DNA of 64,000 nt, from assembly GCF_963583255.1 (NCBI RefSeq), contig NC_084806.1, forward strand, positions 11,124,817 through 11,188,816, given 5' to 3'. Below are positions 24,370-36,700 of this stretch, piece by piece. A program made the translations under genes and the position numbers. A model generated the notes under the pieces. That model made no database searches. It saw nothing but the letters and a program-made list of their open reading frames with translations, and was not told the origin of the DNA. This stretch comes from Pyrus communis. Taxonomy: Eukaryota > Streptophyta > Magnoliopsida > Rosales > Rosaceae. The first letter of the stretch is position 1. Every line of letters begins with the position of its first letter.

Positions 24370-24723
24370 TGTTACAAAATTGTATTTAAGTGTGATTGTG
24401 TAAATTTTAACGGAATTGTTATTAGCACTTCAAAAATTTCATTCTACACTTCTCATTTATTTTTCTTTCTAATTATAGAAATTTTGGGATGTCAAATAAG
24501 ACTTTTTGAGTGCTAATAACAATTCCCAATTTTAAATTAAATTTGATACTAGTTATTCTTATTTATTAGAACTTGTATCCTTTGGAGTAGAAAGATTCTT
24601 TCCTTCCTTATTACCATAAATAAAGGTAAGGGAATAACACATAATCTACACAACCCTACAAACACATCTCTTTCTACTCTCTCTCTCATGCTCCCTTTCT
24701 CCTCTATAAAATAAGCCACAACA
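24370..24723 (+). repeat. 5' LTR of copia 1
   Basis: Starts TGTTACAAAATTGTATTTAA and ends AAGCCACAACA, matching the 3' LTR apart from a 125-bp insertion. It contains a TATA-like CCATAAATAAAGG and a CT-rich stretch. The sequence that follows, CGTTATCAACACGC, stands where the primer site should be and also occurs in copia 3 as CGTTATCAGCACAC. Confidence 0.88.
24411..24527. mobile_element. 117-bp hAT-type MITE inside the 5' LTR
   Basis: The ends CGGAATTGTTATTAGCACT and (reverse complement) GGGAATTGTTATTAGCACTC are inverted repeats. A perfect 8-bp duplication AATTTTAA lies at 24403-24410 and 24528-24535, the target size of hAT transposons. It is absent from the 3' LTR, so it inserted after the retrotransposon. 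It is non-coding. Confidence 0.9.
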
Positions 24724-26087
24724 CGTTATCAACACGCTCATACCGTTGCGCTTAGGAATCTAACGTGGAAGTTTTCTGCATCAAACAAGTTCATCAATAT
24801 CATCACACAATCAATTCTTTCAAAACAACGGTTTTTATCTTGATATTTTGGCAGTCATAATAGCATGAACATTCATCATAATGCATGATTCAACATTACG
24901 TTTTTTGAATTTTAGATTCTACATAAATTGTTTATGTGAATTGATATTGCCATGAATTGCATCATGTATATGTCAATGCATTGAATTATATGATGGATAT
25001 GCATGAAATTGAATTAATTTTACAATCTGGAAATTGAAAAATTAAAAATAAAATAAAATTCTAGGGTTAATTGAAAACCCAACCCGCGAGCAAGCCGAGA
25101 CCACGGAGCATTTTGGGCTTTAAACCCAGAACCAAAAACAATGGCATGCCATTCTTGGTGACTTGCAGTCACCGCCAACATGGCCTTGGCCGAGATTCTT
25201 CAAAATGTCACTAGAATTTGAAGCCCCATTTTTTCGAATTCATGGATTCTTGGTTTGCAGGACGTCGAGACTAGTTTCTCTATCACAATCGAGGTTCCTT
25301 GTTAAAATCCGATTAGCATCGACGTTTTTCTTACCCAAAACATGGCCGCCAACAACAGCGTCGATGGGCTCACCTTCAGTGGCATCGCCTAACAATGCTA
25401 GGATGTTCTTTGGTCCTTACCCAAGCCCATCTGAGCTTGGCTAAACCTCGATTCAAACACCAGCCCTTTGGGCTCTGGTGTTTCTCTAAGCCCACTAGAG
25501 AGATTTGTTTCTCTGAGCGCACATATTGCAGCCCATAACTAGTTGCTCAACCCAAGCGTGACACCAGCCCGAGGGCTATGGTGTTTTCCCTGCCCGCGTC
25601 ACCTTGAATCCCAACTTTTGGTTGGTGCATCCGTATACCCATACGCGCATGATCCCAGCTCGCTGCTAGAGAGTTGGTGCACCACATTGTGTCACACTCG
25701 AACCACGCCCATTTGGGCCTCTGGTATATTCGGCCTGCAGCCGACACTTTAATTTTGGTTTGAAGTCCAAATAATTAATCCTATTATTATAATACAATAG
25801 ACCTTGAAGATCTATTTGCATATTTCTGTATATATATTTGTGATTGTCTACAGGAACATATGAACCTAAAGTTCATAATTCTTTCGAAACCTGAAGTCGT
25901 GCTGTGTTTGAAAACTTGAAGTTTTCATTAAAAACATCACCCATGAAAACCCGAAACTTTTTCATGTAACTGTAAACCAATCATTGCCTATTAGAACTTG
26001 AATGTTCTACTCCTATGTGAATGGATTGATTTTTTTTTCCTCCATTACACTAACCACATTCTTGTCCATTTATTTTGCTATAAGGAC

Positions 26088-26798
26088 ATGTCAAATTTGA
26101 ACAAACTCGACCTCACCGCTTTAGAGGTCTCTAAAAGAAACTACCTCAAGCGGGTCCAAGATGTGAAGCTCTACCTCACCGCAAAGAATTTGCATCCCGC
26201 CATTGAAGATGAGATGGATAACCCAATTAGCAAAGCTGAGAAAGCCACTGCCATGATCTTCATTTGAAGACACATTCATGATGCACTGTAAACTGAGTAC
26301 CTTGTTGAGGAAGATCCATGAACACTTTGGGTTGCTTTGGGTGATCGTTTTGATCACCAAAAGGACATCTTCTTGCCTGATGCAAAACATGACTGGCAAC
26401 ATCTATGCTTACAAGACTTTAAATATGTGAATGAATATAATGCTGAAGTTTGTCGAATCCAATCACTTCTCAAGTTCTGTAATGAGAACTTGAATGAAGA
26501 TGATCTCCTGGAGAAGATCTATTTGACCTTTTTTGCTACCAATATTATCCTACAACAAAAATATAGGGCTCAAAAGTTTACTAAGTTTTCGGATTTGATC
26601 TCTATTTTACTTTTCGCTAAAAAAACAGAATCAGTTGTTGATGAAAAATCATCAAGCTCGACTTACTTGGGTAACTGCTGTGCTTGAAGCACACTATAGC
26701 ACACACCAACGCCCAAAACGCCAACATAGGCGTGGTAGGGACGGCCATAAGCCATCCGGTCAAGGTCAACAGAGCCAAGGCACATCTAAGAGAGGAAA
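26088..26798 (+). pseudogene. copia 1 gag, first part, broken
   Basis: Begins MSNLNKLDLTALEVSKRNYL and continues in pieces through VQDVKLYLTAKNLHPAIEDE, a stop at 26265-26267, DRFDHQKDIFLPDAKHDWQH and LLKFCNENLNEDDLLEKIYL. This is the copia gag (UBN2-like) fold. At least one in-frame stop and two frame changes break it, and a solo LTR cuts it at 26799. Confidence 0.85.
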
Positions 26799-28685
26799 TG
26801 TAATATCTTGTATTTAAAAAAAAAAAAAAGTATATATATGTACATGTGTATGTATACGTGATTAGTATTTCTATGTTACCAAATTTTTTGTAATATTTTT
26901 TTTTTATGAAAATCTATTCTTATGTACTTGTGTTTCTCTGTTTTGGTTTAAAATCACTTTACATAAATACCTAACTAGTCTTTGTGCCTACTAGTGTACT
27001 TGTACGTAGTTTTTAGTGAAGTTTTATGAGAGAAAATTGGAGCTTTTACCAAACTTCATTTGCATGCCTATTGATTGTAGACTTACCCATGTATTTTGAT
27101 CTAGGAATAAAACTTAAGCCAAAGCTCAAGTGGCCTTAGATGCTTGTATCCACCTTGCATGATATTGATTAACTTAACACATGTCTCTTTTCCATTTGAA
27201 CACATACCATTATCAATGATTAGGTTAACATTTGGTGTGTTTCTATTGGAACACATATTAGGGCTAATGATTAGCATAAACATTTGTTTTCTTTCTATTG
27301 GACCACATAATATGGTTAGTGATGAGGACAACACTTATTGCCTTGGTATTGGAACACATTGTTTGTCTAATGATTGGCACCACACTTGGTTTCTTTCCAA
27401 CGGAAGAGACATGGAGAAAATAAAGAGGAAGAAGAAGAAAAAAGAAAGAAAAAGAACAACTCCAACAAAAAGCCATTCTCCCTTTCATATTACCTCTTAT
27501 TTTTCATTTACATATTGTTGAGGTTTTAAGCCATATTTCATTGTATTTGTAAGTCTCTCATATATAGTGAAATACAATGAAAGCAAACCCTAGTGGATGT
27601 AGTCGATTTGGCGAACCACTTAAATCTTGTGTTGTTTATGCATTTCTATTTTGGCGATCATTGCCATAAGAAGCACTCCCACCACACCATCGAAAATATC
27701 CATTAAATTCCCTTGAGAATGTTGTAAAATAAGAGAGACAAATCCCAGAAAATGCATGAGAGCTTACCCAACATAATTGCTCTATGGAACTCAAATGGGT
27801 TTATGCATCAATATCACCTAGAGAGAGATGGAGTAAAATGGTAAAGTAATATTTCTCAATTAGATTGTTGTATCCATACTATATATTATTGATAAGATAA
27901 TACGATTTTGTCTACAAACAATTTGATTGGTGTTGCAGATATAATACAATTTTGGCTACTAACAATCTGATTAGTGTTGTAGATGTTATAGAGCATGTGA
28001 TTATTGATATCCTTGTTACATGGCATATACATAAGCATTCTTGTAAAGTAAGAAAAGAGTTAAGTTGTGTTTGAGTTGTGAGGATATTCAAGGGCCGAAG
28101 TTTACCTTGAATATAAAAATAATGAACCTTGTATATGTCAGGCGTCAGGTGCAGGGCTTGAGTATACAAATTAGTTGATTATAAAAATAATGAAATCTTG
28201 TATATGTCAGACATCGGGGGAAGAGCTTGAATATATAATTGGGCGTCGGGGGAAGTGCCTATATAATAAAGTGGAATCTGAGAATTTAATTATAAAAATT
28301 GGTTTAAGGGATGAATATGAGTTAACTCATATTCTAAGGTATTCGGAGCCAAGCGGTATAAGTATGGTATGGGACGTGCAGGCTTTGATGCCTTAGGTAT
28401 GTGTTAGCGGGATTAGAAGGGAGTGAGTACATTTATGCATCTCATTTGAGTATATTTTATGTATTTACAAGAATTGTCACATTTTAATTATTATTTTGCT
28501 AGTAGTTTCGGTTATAAAGTAATTTGTACACTATTTTATTCCGATGCGTATTCAATAAACTTTATGTATGTAAAATTTAATTTAATTTTCCACCATATCT
28601 TGGTTGTAGAATTTATTTCTATAGCTAAGATATGACTCACACCCTAACTCGTGAATAGTCTTTATTCGTGGGTCAGGGTGTGACA
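26799..28685. mobile_element. 1.9-kb solo LTR inserted in gag
   Basis: Starts TGTAATATCTTG and ends GGGTCAGGGTGTGACA, i.e. TG..CA, with flanks GGAAA (26794-26798) and AGAAA (28686-28690) as a 5-bp duplication with one change. The gag frame resumes directly after it, so the whole block is an insertion. No second LTR, primer site or coding domain is seen inside; a solo LTR left by LTR-LTR recombination is the simplest reading. Short frames within it resemble no protein family. Confidence 0.72.
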
Positions 28686-29470
28686 AGAAAGCAAGCCAGA
28701 AGCATCCTAACCTCACTCTCAAGGCCCCAAACTTCAAGAATAAGGGCAAAGCACCTGACACCATGGATGCGGACATGTGCTACCATTGTGGTTCAAAGGA
28801 CCATTGGTCGTGTGTTTGTCGTGTTCCCTAGAAGGTTGTAGCTGAATATCATTCTCGTCGTAAAAAGTTTAATCAAACTTATACAAGTGGATGAACTAGA
28901 GAGTACCAAAATGGAGATTTTTGACTTTCAGGAGGCTATTACCCCTATGAAAGATTAGAATCTTAGACATGAACTATTTTTAGTTGCATTTTAGAATAAT
29001 AGGGCCAAATTCCACCTAGTGGCCGATCCCGCTCTTTGTTTTTTGTTTAAGTTGAACAATTTTCCTTTATGTTTGGATTATTTGTTGGTGATTTGTTTTT
29101 GGATATTAAGTTTTTTTTAATTACCATCCTTGAATAATTAAATTGTTTTGAATGGATATTTGTTTCTAGAACTTTTGGGAAAGTTAGTTGTTTGGCAGAT
29201 AGTGCAACCATGCACACTGTTTTGTGTGAACGCATCTATTTCACTAACTTCATACCTAAGAATGCACCTCTGACAACCCTATCAGGCCCATCCAACTTGA
29301 TTGAAGGATACGGTAAGGCACATACAATATTTTCCAATGGTACAATCTTGACCATTGATGAGACACTTTATTCTCCACGTTCCGGAATAACGTTGTTGAG
29401 TTTCAAGGACATTGGAGATAATAATTACAATGCTAAAACCTAAGTAGAAAATGAAGTTAAATTTTTGTGC
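28686..29470 (+). pseudogene. copia 1 gag zinc knuckle and protease, broken
   Basis: The zinc knuckle CYHCGSKDHWSCVC (CX2CX4HX4C) is intact at 28778-28819. After a decayed spacer the protease reads LADSATMHT with its catalytic Asp-Ser, then LIEGYGKAH and ETLYSPRSGITLLSFKDIG (29192-29443). Stops separate the two parts. Confidence 0.82.
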
Positions 29471-29589
29471 ATCACTTCCTACGAATATGGCTAGAAGCGT
29501 ATTCTAGAGAAGATAGAGCATATCCCGAGTGGTCTGTATACTACAACTATACACCATATAGAGAGCCACTATATGGTCGGCCCTACATT

Positions 29590-30480
29590 AGGGACCGCGC
29601 ACAAAATTACACTTTGGCATGATCGTTTAAGACATCCTGGATGAACAACAATGCGTCGTATCCTTAAATCATCACACGGGCATTCACTAACCCGAAGTTT
29701 GGGTTCAATTCAAGGAATCACATGCTAAACCTGCTCCATAGGAAATCTTATCATTAAGCCTTCTTATGCTTAGTTTGAATTCTCCTATTTTCTACAAAGG
29801 ATTCAGGGGGACATTTATGGACCGATTCACCCTCCATGTGGATCATTTAGATATTTTATGGTTTTGGTTGATGCTTCCATCCGTTAGTCACATATGTGCT
29901 TGTTATCCACAAAGAACGCCACATTCTCTAAACTGTTGGCTCAGGTTATCAAGCTCAGGGCTCACCACCTTGATTATCCAATCAAATCTATTCGATTGGA
30001 TAATGCTGGAGAATTCACATATAAAACTTTTAATGACTATTGCATGTCGGTTGGCGTTGAAGTTGAACATCCAGTACCCCATGTACACACCCAAAACGGT
30101 CTGGCAAAGAGATTCATTAAATGCTTACAAATGATTGCTAGATCGTTGGTTATACATACCAAGCTACCGATTGCTGCTTGAGGCCATGCATTATTGCACG
30201 CATCCATGTTGCTCCGCCGGAAGCCTATTATAACCCAACCGTATAGCGTTATTCAGTTAGGTACCAGATACGAACTTGACTTATCGCATCTACATGTTTT
30301 TGGTTATGCGGTTTATGTGCCTATTTTGCCGCCTTTACGTACAAATATGGGGCCTCACCAAAGGATGAGAATCTATGTCGGATATGATTCTCCTTCAATT
30401 ATCCGTTACTTAAAACTTTGATAGGCAATCTATTTACCACTTGTTTCGCGGATTGTCACTTCTATGAGACAGTTTTCCCA
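29590..30480 (+). pseudogene. copia 1 integrase, broken
   Basis: The pre-integrase LWHDRLRHPG is near 29614. The catalytic core follows with RLDNAGEF (second Asp), YCMSVGVEVEHPVPHVHTQN (the expected catalytic Glu region), then a TGG-to-TGA stop at 30178-30180. Beyond it come ASMLLRRKPIITQPYS, LHVFGYAVYVP and YVGYDSPSIIRYL, the C-terminal region typical of copia integrases. Confidence 0.85.
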
Positions 30481-31189
30481 TTGCTAGGGGGAGATAAGAA
30501 CGTCACCGTTCCTTAAGAATGACACAAATTTATTGTGGACGACTCCCACTTTGTCTCATTTAGATCCCCGCACTGCTTAATTTGATACTGAAATGCAGCG
30601 TATATTAAATTTTCAGAGCATGCCAGATGCTTTCACGAATCTAGTGTGATTGACAGGATCACATATTACAGCTGCGAATGTGCCTAGAAAGATAGACGTA
30701 CCAAATGTATGACAGATTTCCCTCCTGGTGGCCCATGATACCACTTTGGCCGATCCACGTACATTAACGGCTAGCTAGTCCTTTGCCCCTACACAAAAGA
30801 ATGGCAGACCACTTGGTCCAAATGATTCACACCCCCAGAAGAGGAAACCCACGACACAGACCCCTGTTGAGCCTACCGTGAATCCGACTGTCGCTTCCTC
30901 ATTCTATCCAACTCATGAGGAAACTCTATATTACGGAAACGTCTTTCAAAAGATGAATCCACCTCCCGAGAATCATGAGATTTCGGTCCATTATGCTAGC
31001 TTGGATGATATGTGTGTAGAAGTGAGATAAACATTGGCGTTGCATTATCATATGCAGTAGCTATTGAGATTATGTTGAGCGATGATATTGAACTCTATTT
31101 CATTAATGACGTCGACGTAGAACTAATTGGTCAAACTGGAAACAAGCAATCTAAGTCGAACTCGATTCGCTTATGGAACGTAAGGTGTT

Positions 31190-32230
31190 TGGAGCTGTAG
31201 CTTTTACTCCTCCACATGTAAATCCCGTTAGCTACAAGTGAGTTTTTGTTTAGAAGCGTAATGCGAAGAATGAAATTATGCGTTACAAAGCTCGTTTTAT
31301 TGTTCAAGGCTTCTCACAACGCCCCGGGATTGACTATGATGAAACTTATTCACCCGTTAAGGATGTGATTACTTTTACTATCTTATTAGTTTGGTAGTTT
31401 TCGAAAAACTGAGTATGCAATTGATAAAAGCAGCAACTGTGTATCTATATAGGGATCTTGATATGAAAATTTATATGAAAGTTCCTGAATAACTTACATT
31501 GATTGGATCAAATATTTCCAAACCCCGAAAAATGCTCTCAATTCGGCTGAGGCGTTTACTCTATGCTTTGAAGTAATCCTGAAGAATGTGGTATAACCGT
31601 CTGAGTGAGTATTTGACTAGTTAGGGATATGTGACCAACAAACTATGCTATTGCGTGTTCATTAAGAAGTCACATTTTGGTTTTGCGATTGTTGCAGTTT
31701 ATGTCGATGACTTGAACCTCATCGAAACTCATGAAGAGCTCGAGAGGATTGTTGCGCACCTGAAGTTGGAATTTAAGATGAAGGATCTATGATAGACTTG
31801 ATACTGTCTCGGTCTTAAGATAGAGCACCGTTTAGATAGAATCTTAGTACATAATTCGAACTAAACTCAGAAGGTGTTGCACCACTTTAACAAGGATAAA
31901 GCAAAGCCTTTGAGTACTTCTATGGTCATTCGATCGCTAAATATAAAGCAAGATCCCTTCCATCCGAAGGAGGATGATGAGATTTTGGAGCCTGAAGTTC
32001 CTTATCTAAGTACGATAGACGCTTTATTGTATTTAGCTCAATGCACTAGACCCAACGTTTCATTCACTATTAATCTTTTGGCAAGATACAGTAATGCATC
32101 GACACGCATACACTGGATTGGTGTTAAAGATATTTTTTGTTACCTTAAGGGTACTATGGATCTCAGCATGTTTTATCCCTATGAATCCTCGATTGAGGCC
32201 GCACCCCTCATATCTTAAGTCGATTTTTGC
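31190..32230 (+). pseudogene. copia 1 reverse transcriptase, broken
   Basis: Recognisable pieces are RYKARFIVQGFSQRPGIDYD followed by ETYSPV (about 31279-31356), KVPE, MWYNRLSEYL, then AVYVDDLNLIE with the catalytic YVDD intact at 31700-31711, KLEFKMKDL, and LEPEVPYLSTIDALLYLAQC. Several TAA/TGA stops lie between them. Confidence 0.86.
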
Positions 32231-32339
32231 CCTGTTGGTTATGCCAATGCAATATACTTATATGATCTGCACAAGGCGTGCTCTCAAATGGGTTATGCCT
32301 TTACCGTTAGAGGCACCGCAATCTCTTGGAGGTCAACTA

Positions 32340-32740
32340 AATAGACCTTAGTTGCCATTTTGTCTAACCATGCTGAAATTCTCGCTTTACATGAAGAAAC
32401 TCAAGAATGCTTCAGGCTGAGAGCGGTTGTAGGCCATATTTGAAGCTTCTATGATCTTCGCCTTATCGTTGACGTGCCGATGACGATCTATGAAGACAAT
32501 GCAACATACATCGAACAGCTCAAGAAGGGTTACATCAAAGGAGACAACACCAAACACATTGCGCCAAAGTTTTTCTCACATCAATAACAAGAGTATTAGA
32601 AGATTGAAGTCATGCAAATCTGTTCACAAGACATTCTGGCTGATCTCTTCACCAATTCACTACCGAAGGCGACGTTTCAAAAGCTTGTTCAAGGAATTGG
32701 TATGCGTAAACTTTTTGAGTTGTAACATTATTAGTTCTCT
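32340..32740 (+). pseudogene. copia 1 RNase H, broken
   Basis: Fragments AEILALHEE, YEDNATYIEQLKKGYIKGDN, TKHIAPKFF and LPKATFQKLVQGIGMRKLFE mark the C-terminal RNase H of copia Pol. The reading frame is interrupted near 32586-32600. Confidence 0.82.
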
Positions 32741-33111
32741 TTGGAATTATGTCAAATGCAGGGGGATTATCCTGAAATATACTTGCTTGATCTTAATGTA
32801 CTTTTTTTCCCTACGATTAAGAGCATTTTCCTCGCTAGGTTTTTGCTACCTAGCAAGGTTTTGACGAGACACCTACCTTGGGTTGATCATATCCCTGATA
32901 AAGTCTTATAGATATTTCATTTGACTTTGCATTTCTCACGTATTTTTCCTTAGACTATGGATTTTGTCCCTACTTGGGATTTACCATAGCCATTGGGTTT
33001 TTTGGTGAGACTTAGTTCCATATGCAAGTTCCTACTTTACTTTGAGGCTAGTATGTTCCCAGAATCTGTTTTGACGAGTCGACTTCCTCAACTCTACATG
33101 ATGTCGAATCT

Positions 33112-33140
33112 ACTTGAGTATTTACACACTCAAGGGAGAG
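33112..33140 (+). promoter_or_regulatory. hairpin and polypurine tract of copia 1
   Basis: TTGAGTATTTACACACTCAA (6-bp stem, 8-base loop) runs directly into the polypurine tract AAGGGAGAG, which abuts the 3' LTR at 33141. The same hairpin next to the tract is present in copia 2 and copia 3. Confidence 0.8.
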
Positions 33141-33389
33141 TGTTATAAACATTGTATTTCAGTGTGATTATTTAAATCCTAGATTAAATTTGATACTAGT
33201 TATTCTTCCCTATTAGGACTTGGATTCCTTGGAGGATAATGATTCTTCCCTATCTTATTACTATAAATAAAGACACTGCGTAAAGGGAATAACACATCTT
33301 ATACACAACCCTACAAATACATCTTCTCTCCCTACTCTCTCTCTCTGTCGTGCCCCTCTCTCCTTTGTCAGATAAAATAAGCCACAACA
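33141..33389 (+). repeat. 3' LTR of copia 1
   Basis: TGTTATAAACATTGTATTTC to AAGCCACAACA, matching the 5' LTR without its MITE. It contains the TATA-like CTATAAATAAAG and CT-rich stretches. Confidence 0.9.
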
Positions 33390-33880
33390 GGTATCAGTGG
33401 AATTATTGATATGCAAATTAGTGCAAATATCGACTAATATATCGAATATAGATATCGATATCAGCTAATTTCGATGGAAATGATGGAAATTTAAAATGAA
33501 ACTCTATAGATTGTCAAACATTGAAAAAGTTAAATCTGGTACATGAGTAAATCTGAGTTGGTGAATTTTGGGTCGAGCTTTATCCATTCTCGAAAGTTTG
33601 AAGCATAAAGTCTTAAGGCTTGTTTGGTTTATGGTTTACAGTCATCAATTTCCTTGTTTGGGATAATCCATGTTGGGAAAGTATCACCTAGCACATTAGT
33701 ATGAAATGCAATGTCTTAAGACTTGTTTGGTTCGTGGATTAGAGTCATCAATTATTGTTTATGGTATAATCATTTTCAAAATGTAATTTTATGTTCATTT
33801 GTAATAGATGCGACATGTCACCATTGCATGCATTGCATTGCACTACACCCTACAAGATTTTCTCCAATAAATGAAATATT
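33390..33880. other. spacer between copia 1 and copia 2
   Basis: Two imperfect direct repeats of a block around GTCTTAAGGCTTGTTTGGTT (near 33611 and 33714) suggest a decayed small transposon. No gene. Confidence 0.5.
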
Positions 33881-34157
33881 TGTTGTATGCCTATTTAACT
33901 GAACTATTATAGAGGAATAGAGAGGGGGAGGCCGGCGGCAATAGGAGAGAGAGAGAGAGATGAGAGATTTAATTGTGAGGTGTGTGTTGTATCACTCCAT
34001 TGTGCTTTTATTTATAATAGTCGGATAGGTAGAATCCTTACCTTTTTAGGATTACAACTTTTAATAGGTAATTAATTCTTACTATGAATATAAGAGATAT
34101 TCCTAGATCCACTAGGATTTACACAATAACATTCATATTCTAAATATGACTGCAACA
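33881..34157 (-). repeat. 3' LTR of copia 2
   Basis: Plus-strand reading TGTTGTATGCCTATTTAACT to TATGACTGCAACA. It includes a (GA)n run at 33944-33960 and a TATA-like TTATTTATAATAG. It is complete, unlike its partner at 39243. Confidence 0.87.
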
Positions 34158-34583
34158 CTCATCTTTGAGTGTGTAAATACTCAAACAAAACATCGCATCA
34201 GATCTTCAGCAGATAAGGTAGAACAATTGATGAAGTCAACAGCACAATGGGTGAATGCGAGTCTCAAATTTAAGAAAGTATGCATTGGTAGTAAAACTCA
34301 CAAAATCTCGTTATGGTAAGACCCAAGGTGGGAGAAAAACCCATAGACTAAAGAGAAAAGTGAGAAGTATGCATAATGTCTAAAACAAACGTAAACAAGA
34401 TGAAAGTAGTGAACCCAATGGAGTATGATCATCTCAGGATGAGTGCCTCATTAAAACGTCGTTAGGTAGTAAAAACCCAGTGGGGAAAATGCTCCTAATC
34501 ATAGGAAAAAGAGTAAATTAAGATCAAATGAGTATGCTTCAGGATACTCTCCTTGAGTTAAACATAACTTTCAAATAAAAGAA

Positions 34584-34964
34584 CTACAAGCGATTTAATT
34601 CAGATAATTTACGCACACCGATTCCTTGGATGAGCTTCTGAAAAGTAGACTTGGGCAATGACTTGGTAAAAAAACCGGCTAGGTTGTCTTCGGAACGGAT
34701 TTGCTTGACTTCAATGTTCTGATGCTGTTGTTGCTGGTGAGAGTAAAAGAATTTCGGTGTTATGTGCTTGGTGTTATCTCCCTTGATGTATTGCTTCTTT
34801 ACCTGCTCGATATATGCTGCATTGTCTTCAAAGATCATCGTAGGAGGATCAATGACGGAAGTAAGACCATTAGTGCTTTGAATATGTTCCATAACTGTTC
34901 TCAACCAAAAGCACTCATGCAAGGCGAGAATCTCAGCATGGTTCGAAGAAGTTGCAACTAGCAT
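34584..34964 (-). pseudogene. copia 2 RNase H, long intact stretch
   Basis: 126 residues: MLVATSSNHAEILALHECFW, an EDNAAY catalytic region, NTKHITPKFF and LPKSTFQKLIQGIGVRKLSE. This is the C-terminal part of a copia polyprotein and the best preserved fragment in the three elements. It is not a separate gene; the first Met is internal. Confidence 0.88.
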
Positions 34965-35194
34965 TTGCTTAGTAGACCTCTAAAATATAGCGGTATCTCC
35001 AACTCTAAATACATAGCACGTTTGAGAATGTGCCCTATGTGGATCAGACAAATATCTAACATATGCGTAACCAACAAGGCAAGAATTAACCCGAGAACTA
35101 AGGGGGCGGTGTGTCCTCTCAAGGATTCGTGGGTGTAGAACAAGCCCAAATTTGTAGTACCTTTGAGGTAGTAGAAAATGTCTTTAACACCATT

Positions 35195-36300
35195 CTAGTG
35201 TCTGTGTGTAGGTGCGTTGCAATATCTAGCCGAGTACAATAAAGCACCAATTGCATTTAGGTATAGAACTTCAGGCTCCAAAATCTCTTCATTATCTTCC
35301 TTAGGATGGAAGGGATCTAGTTTAGCATCTAGAGTCTGAACGACCATATGAGTACTCAAATGCTTCACTTTATCCTTATTAAAATGACGCAACACCTTCT
35401 GGGTGCAATTCAATTGATGTACTAGGATTCCATCCAAACAATGCTCGATCTCCAGGCCAAGGTAATATCGAGTTTTCCCAAGATCTTTCATCTAAAATTT
35501 CGATTTCAAGAACGTAGCAATTTCCTCAAGCTTTGTGAGATTTCCGATGAGGTTCATGTCATCGACATAAACTACAACGATTGCAAATCCGAAATGTGAC
35601 TTCTTAATGAACATGCATGGGCATAATTGTTGTTCACATAACCCTGACTTGTCAAATATTCACTCAGACAGTTATACCACATCTGCCAAGATTGTTTCAA
35701 TTCGTAGAGTGATTTCCTTAATCTAATCGAGAGAGTGTTCCGTGGTTTAGAACTATTTGAACCAGTCAATGAAAGTCATTTTAGAACTTTCATGCATATT
35801 TCCATATCTAAATCCCCATAGAGATACACGATTACCATGTCCATAAGCTGCATATTCAATTTTTTGAAAACTACCAAACTGATTAGGTAGCGGAACGTTA
35901 TGACGTCTATTATGGGAGAATATGTCTCATCCTAATCAATTCCAGGGCATTGAGAGAAGCCTTACGCTATGATGTGTGCTTTGTATCGCATTATTTCATT
36001 CTTTTCATTATGCTTCCTTACGAAAACCCACTTGTAGCCCACAAGCTTCACATGTGGTGGAGTATAAGCTACATGGCCAAACACCTTATGTTTCGCAAGC
36101 AAATAGAGTTCGACCTAGATTGTTTGTTTCTAGTTTTGACCAATCCGTTGTACGTCGACATTCATCAACGGAACGTGGTTCAATATCATCGCTAAGCATA
36201 ATGTCAGTAGTTATTGTGTACGCAAATGCATCTTCGACGATCATCCCATTCTAATTTCAAACCTCATCCAATACTGCGTAGTGGATCAAAATCTCATGAT
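35195..36300 (-). pseudogene. copia 2 reverse transcriptase, broken
   Basis: Includes VVVYVDDMNLIG with the catalytic YVDD at about 35557-35568, MKDLGKTRYYLGLEIEHCLD, HFNKDKVKHLS, ILEPEVLYLNAIGALLYSAR (35195-35491), and upstream LYELKQSWQMWYNCLSEYLT (35572-35769). Frame changes and stops separate the pieces. Confidence 0.86.
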
Positions 36301-36700
36301 TCTCATGAGGTCGAGTTATCTCATCTAAGACATCATCATAATCTAGAATAACCTTATGCGTTGGAACAGATGAGTGAGCGACGGTCGGATTCAAACTAGG
36401 GTCACTAGTTGGTGCCGATTTCCTCTTCCGGGGTTATGAATCCTTTGAACCAAAGGGTCTGCCACTCTTCTGGGTCGAAGCAGATGATTGGCTAATCGCC
36501 AATGTGCTTGGCCGCATGGAAGGTGCGGCTTCCCCACCTTAGGGGATGGTCCGACCTTCTCAGGCGGTGTTACGACGTTCGCGAGGTACTTCTATCCTTG
36601 CAGGTGCGTTTGTAGCTGATATATGTGATCTTGTCACTTTAACTAGATTAATAAAAGTATCCGGCATACTTTGAGCAATGCTCTGATGATCTATAATTCG

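Larger units (their letters stand above)
24370..33389 (+). mobile_element. Ty1/copia retrotransposon 1, degenerate, with nested insertions
   Basis: Bounded by LTRs at 24370-24723 and 33141-33389, with flanks AGTAT (24365-24369) and GGTAT (33390-33394) that read as a 5-bp duplication with one change. The interior runs gag, zinc knuckle, protease, integrase, reverse transcriptase, RNase H, which is the copia order. Every domain has stops or frameshifts, so it is non-autonomous. Several stops look like C-to-T decay, for example CGA to TGA at 26265-26267. It carries a hAT MITE in the 5' LTR and a solo LTR in gag. Confidence 0.92.
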
